A DNA stretch of 8,695 bases, taken from assembly GCA_947175045.1 (NCBI GenBank), contig CAMWLH010000066.1:1-8695 (forward strand), given 5' to 3'. Below are positions 6,860-8,695 of the stretch, one piece after another. Both the position numbers and the translations under genes were made by a program. The first letter of the stretch is position 1. Every line of letters begins with the position of its first letter. Below the pieces are notes generated by a model. The model was not told the DNA's origin. It worked only from the letters and a program-made list of their open reading frames with translations, and did not search any database. The stretch comes from an uncultured Clostridia bacterium (GTDB taxonomy: Bacteria; Bacillota; Clostridia; Oscillospirales; Ruminococcaceae).

Positions 6860-7318
6860 GTGAAGACGATAAGAATTATTTCGGGCGCGTATGGCTTGGA
6901 CAACGATGGTTTCATAAAAGCAAAAACAAAGAACGATCCGCCTTTTGCAGTTGACTGCAAAGAGGCGGATCGCCTTGTAGCGCTGGGTATTGCGGAGATC
7001 GTCGAAAAGGCGGCTGACGCGCCCGTGAAGGCAGGGGTGGACCACAAGCCCGATAGTTTCTCGGTTGACGACACGAGCGGCGCAGAAAGCGAACAGGGCG
7101 GCGACAGCGGGGACAATACGGAAGATGAACTCGGCGATGCTGTCGACATTCCCGAATACAATCTTGATATGAACGTGAACGAGCTTCGTGCCATCGCAAA
7201 GGATGTCGGCATCAGCTTTAAGGTCGGTACGACTAAGGAAGAGATGGTAGAGGAGTTGGATAAATATTTTGAGGAGAACGGCGGTTTTGACCTTAATGTG
7301 GAGGAGCCTGTGGAATGA
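6860..7318 (+). CDS. FI-like phage protein with C-terminal HeH/SAP-type domain
   Basis: This protein has 152 residues, starting at GTG 6860, 6 bases after AAAGGGG (6847-6853); earlier codons of the open frame lie inside the capsid gene. It has three parts: an N-terminal beta-rich domain (2-50) ending FAVDCKEADRLVALGIAEIV, a very acidic Gly/Ser/Asp linker (about 57-99), and a small helical domain NVNELRAIAKDVGI...KVGTTKEEMVEEL (105-137) that fits the HeH/SAP/Rho-N fold. In lambda, FI lies just after E and helps terminase-bound DNA dock to the procapsid. As I recall it, lambda FI carries the helical domain at its N-terminus and the other domain at its C-terminus, the reverse of this order. The packaging-aid role is therefore plausible but unproven. 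It overlaps the next gene by ATGA. Confidence 0.65.
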   Translation: MKTIRIISGAYGLDNDGFIKAKTKNDPPFAVDCKEADRLVALGIAEIVEKAADAPVKAGVDHKPDSFSVDDTSGAESEQGGDSGDNTEDELGDAVDIPEYNLDMNVNELRAIAKDVGISFKVGTTKEEMVEELDKYFEENGGFDLNVEEPVE

Positions 7319-7734
7319 GCTTTAAAGATCAGTTAGCGGCGGACGTGAAGAACGTTTTCCTAAATACAAACGAATTCGCGGAAACGCATAATGTCAAGTA
7401 TGATGGGGTGCTGTATGAGAATATTAAAGAGATCGCGGAGTACATACTCAACCATGAGGACGTTGTGCAGACGCTCAACGATGCAATAGGCAGTAAGGTC
7501 GACAAGGAGGAGGGCAAGGGCTTGTCCGCGGAGGATTTCACCGCTGCGCTCAAAGCAAAGCTGGAAGCGCTCCCCGAAATCACCTCCGCCGACATTGAAA
7601 AATGGAACGCGGGAATTATATCCGAGGAAGAAAAGGAGCGTCTGACTAACCTGCGCGGTGTCAGATACGGCACAGAGCCGCCGGAGGATATGAAAAACGG
7701 GGAGCTGTTCGTTCGGGTAGTTTCGGAGAGCTGA
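7315..7734 (+). CDS. Chimeric protein: head-tail joining N-terminus fused to fibre-type sequence
   Basis: Residues 1-37 (beginning MSFKDQLAADVKNVFLNTNE and ending in KYDGVLYENI) resemble the start of Firmicutes phage head-tail attachment proteins that sit at the lambda FII position. From about residue 38 the sequence changes to material typical of phage fibre or appendage genes: a helical stretch, SKVDKEEGKGLSAEDFT (60-76), a segment with acidic helices, and a terminal VRYGTEPPEDMKNGELFVRV. The beta-sandwich expected after residue 37 in the joining family is absent. The start codon overlaps the previous stop (ATGA), with GGAGGAG at 7300-7306, so translation is coupled. It may be a deletion fusion, a genuine small neck-fibre protein, or a misassembly join near 7425. 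Neither half was checked by alignment. Confidence 0.55.
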   Translation: MSFKDQLAADVKNVFLNTNEFAETHNVKYDGVLYENIKEIAEYILNHEDVVQTLNDAIGSKVDKEEGKGLSAEDFTAALKAKLEALPEITSADIEKWNAGIISEEEKERLTNLRGVRYGTEPPEDMKNGELFVRVVSES

Positions 7735-7744
7735 TCTTGATTAC

Positions 7745-7766
7745 GGCGCGGCAGAAATGCCGCGTC
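7745..7766 (+). terminator. GAAA-loop hairpin, possible weak terminator or attenuator
   Basis: CGCGGCA (7747-7753) and TGCCGCG (7758-7764) pair perfectly around a GAAA tetraloop, extended by one G-U and one G-C pair to 7745-7766. The following bases contain only four T in a row, so termination would be partial. It separates the head genes from the fibre genes and could lower expression downstream or stabilise the upstream RNA end. The next gene's ribosome binding site follows 9 bases later. Confidence 0.5.
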
Positions 7767-7788
7767 ACTTTTCGGAAAGGAGAATTAC

Positions 7789-8517
7789 ATGGCAACTATT
7801 GAAAGGGACGTAGTACTGCAATCTGTTGACGAAAACGGAAACCCCACGATTGATTTCCCTATAACCCGCAAGGATAATATTGAGGATTTCCCTGAAAGTC
7901 TGCCCGCCAACGGCGGAGATTCCGACACGGTAGACGGCAAGCACGCTTCCGATTTTGCAGAGGCGAAACACACTCATATCGCTTCGGAAATAAGCGGATT
8001 GCCCACAAGCCTGCCGGCAAACGGCGGCAGCGCGGACAGCGCAACAAAAGCGACACAGGACAGCGCAGGGCAGCAGATCAACACGACCTATATCAAAGCC
8101 CTGTCAGTAAGCGGCAAAATAATCACTTATACCAAGGGCAACGGTACGACGGGCACATTGACTACACAAGACACTACCTACGCGAATATGACAGCGGCTA
8201 CGGCAAGCGCTGCGGGTAAAGCCGGATTAGTTCCCGCGCCCGCGGCAGGGGCGCAGGGTAAATATCTGCGCGGAGACGGAACATGGCAAACTCCGCCGGA
8301 TACCAACACCACCTACGGGGACGCTTCCGCCACAGCGTCGGGTCTTGTGAACACGGGCGCTCAAACCTTTGGAGGGAATAAAACCTTTAACGGTCAGATT
8401 CTGCCTGCGGGGGCGACAGCCTACGGAACTCCGCAGGCTCGAAAGCTGGCAAGCGGCACGGCAGCAGCGACTACCACAAATTGCCCATCGGGTGCGTGGT
8501 ACGGTCAGCACAGTTAG
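7789..8517 (+). CDS. Phage fibre/appendage protein
   Basis: The 242-residue, low-complexity, Ala/Gly/Thr/Ser-rich protein shows marks of phage fibres. Residues 1-30 (MATIERDVVLQSVDENGNPT and on to ITRKDNIE) form the common attachment-end pattern; SLPANGG occurs at about 37-43 and LPANGG again at 75-80; VDGKHASDFAEAKHTHIAS (48-66) is a frequent fibre motif; then TTYA/TTYG-spaced repeats, AAGKAGLVPAPAAGAQGKYL and RGDGTW follow, and the end is TTTNCPSGAWYGQHS. Such proteins form trimeric beta-rich stalks that bind host surfaces. The length is short for a main tail fibre; a head (capsid) fibre, as in phi29, is an alternative given its place next to capsid genes. AAAGGAG (7776-7782) precedes ATG by 6 bases. 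No chaperone gene is seen. Confidence 0.75.
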   Translation: MATIERDVVLQSVDENGNPTIDFPITRKDNIEDFPESLPANGGDSDTVDGKHASDFAEAKHTHIASEISGLPTSLPANGGSADSATKATQDSAGQQINTTYIKALSVSGKIITYTKGNGTTGTLTTQDTTYANMTAATASAAGKAGLVPAPAAGAQGKYLRGDGTWQTPPDTNTTYGDASATASGLVNTGAQTFGGNKTFNGQILPAGATAYGTPQARKLASGTAAATTTNCPSGAWYGQHS

Positions 8518-8529
8518 GGCGGTGATTGT

Positions 8530-8695
8530 ATGTCAATAACAGCAAACGAGGGCGGAGTGCTTCATGAGCTGACGGAGATCACGGCAAATGAGGGCGGGGT
8601 ACTGCACGAGCTTGACACGGTTCACGCAAACGAGGGCGGCGTGCTGCATGAGATTTTCTCGGCAAATACATTGCCCACAGAATTAGAGTGGTCGG
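8530..8695 (+). CDS. Repeat-containing phage protein, 3' end beyond window
   Basis: The open frame starts at ATG 8530, 12 bases after the fibre stop, with a weak purine-rich site (AGGGCGGTGA). The 55 visible residues begin MSIT followed by three consecutive 14-residue units of the form ANEGGVLHEL plus four variable residues, and then a Thr/Pro-containing segment ending ELEWS. The repeats should each form a beta hairpin or strand-turn. I have seen similar N-terminal repeats only in uncharacterised phage structural or adhesin-type proteins near fibre genes. Function is unknown; the neighbour suggests a surface appendage part. Confidence 0.7.
   Translation, partial: MSITANEGGVLHELTEITANEGGVLHELDTVHANEGGVLHEIFSANTLPTELEWS
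8542..8667 (+). repeat. Three 42-bp in-frame tandem repeats
   Basis: Units begin at 8542, 8584 and 8626, each 42 bases (14 codons). All start GCAAA(C/T)GAGGGCGG and continue with a GT-CT-CA(T/C)GA(G) pattern. First ten codons are nearly invariant at protein level (ANEGGVLHE followed by L or I) while many third positions differ, showing the protein repeat is older than the last DNA duplication and is kept by selection. The last four codons of each unit vary. Confidence 0.9.

Noticed and set aside
7504..7524. Internal ribosome site AAGGAGG with in-frame TTG in the chimeric gene
   Set aside because: The bases are the natural codons of the KVDKEEGKG motif, the start would be a weak TTG, and no domain begins there.
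7789..8695. Diversity-generating retroelement variable region in the fibre genes
   Set aside because: No template repeat, reverse transcriptase or adenine-specific variation is visible in the window.

Overview
This window reads as the head (capsid and DNA-packaging) module of a lambda-like tailed phage or prophage, followed by an abrupt switch to fibre/appendage genes. All genes are on the + strand with strong AGGAGG-type ribosome binding sites and gaps or overlaps of only a few bases, as in one late operon. The strong Shine-Dalgarno sites, balanced base composition and protein flavour suggest a Firmicutes host, probably a gut Clostridia/Oscillospiraceae-type bacterium. That host call is inference; no bacterial gene is present to confirm it.

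Layout. Positions 1-423 hold no convincing gene. They carry a tandem duplication (period 150 bp) in which each copy has paired TATAAT boxes, a Rho-independent terminator-like hairpin and a second A/T hairpin. Three 9-bp TGTCC iterons sit at the join. Then follow, in the classical lambda order: large terminase (A-like, 424-2349), gpW-like head-completion protein (2355-2612), portal (B-like, 2622-4163), ClpP-type head protease with C-terminal scaffold (C-like, 4173-5363) containing an in-frame internal start for a free scaffold (Nu3-like, 4932-5363), decoration protein (D-like, 5366-5752), major capsid protein (E-like, 5770-6843) and an FI-like protein (6860-7318).

The next gene (7315-7734) begins like a head-tail joining (FII-position) protein but after about 37 residues turns into sequence typical of phage fibres. 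It is followed by a GNRA-loop hairpin, a fibre protein (7789-8517) and the start of a gene made of 14-residue repeats (8530 onward, cut by the window end). None of the expected tail genes (Z, U, V, tape measure, baseplate) lie between head and fibre genes.

How it works together: the portal forms on a scaffold made by the C/Nu3-like locus, the capsid protein assembles into a procapsid, the protease removes scaffold, the terminase packages DNA, the D-like protein stabilises the expanded shell, and the W-like and FI-like proteins complete packaging and the neck. The most interesting points are the head-gene/fibre chimera with the missing tail block, the Nu3-like nested start, the apparently permuted FI-like protein, and the duplicated structured element with iterons upstream of the terminase. 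I did not find a clearly new defence or mobile system.
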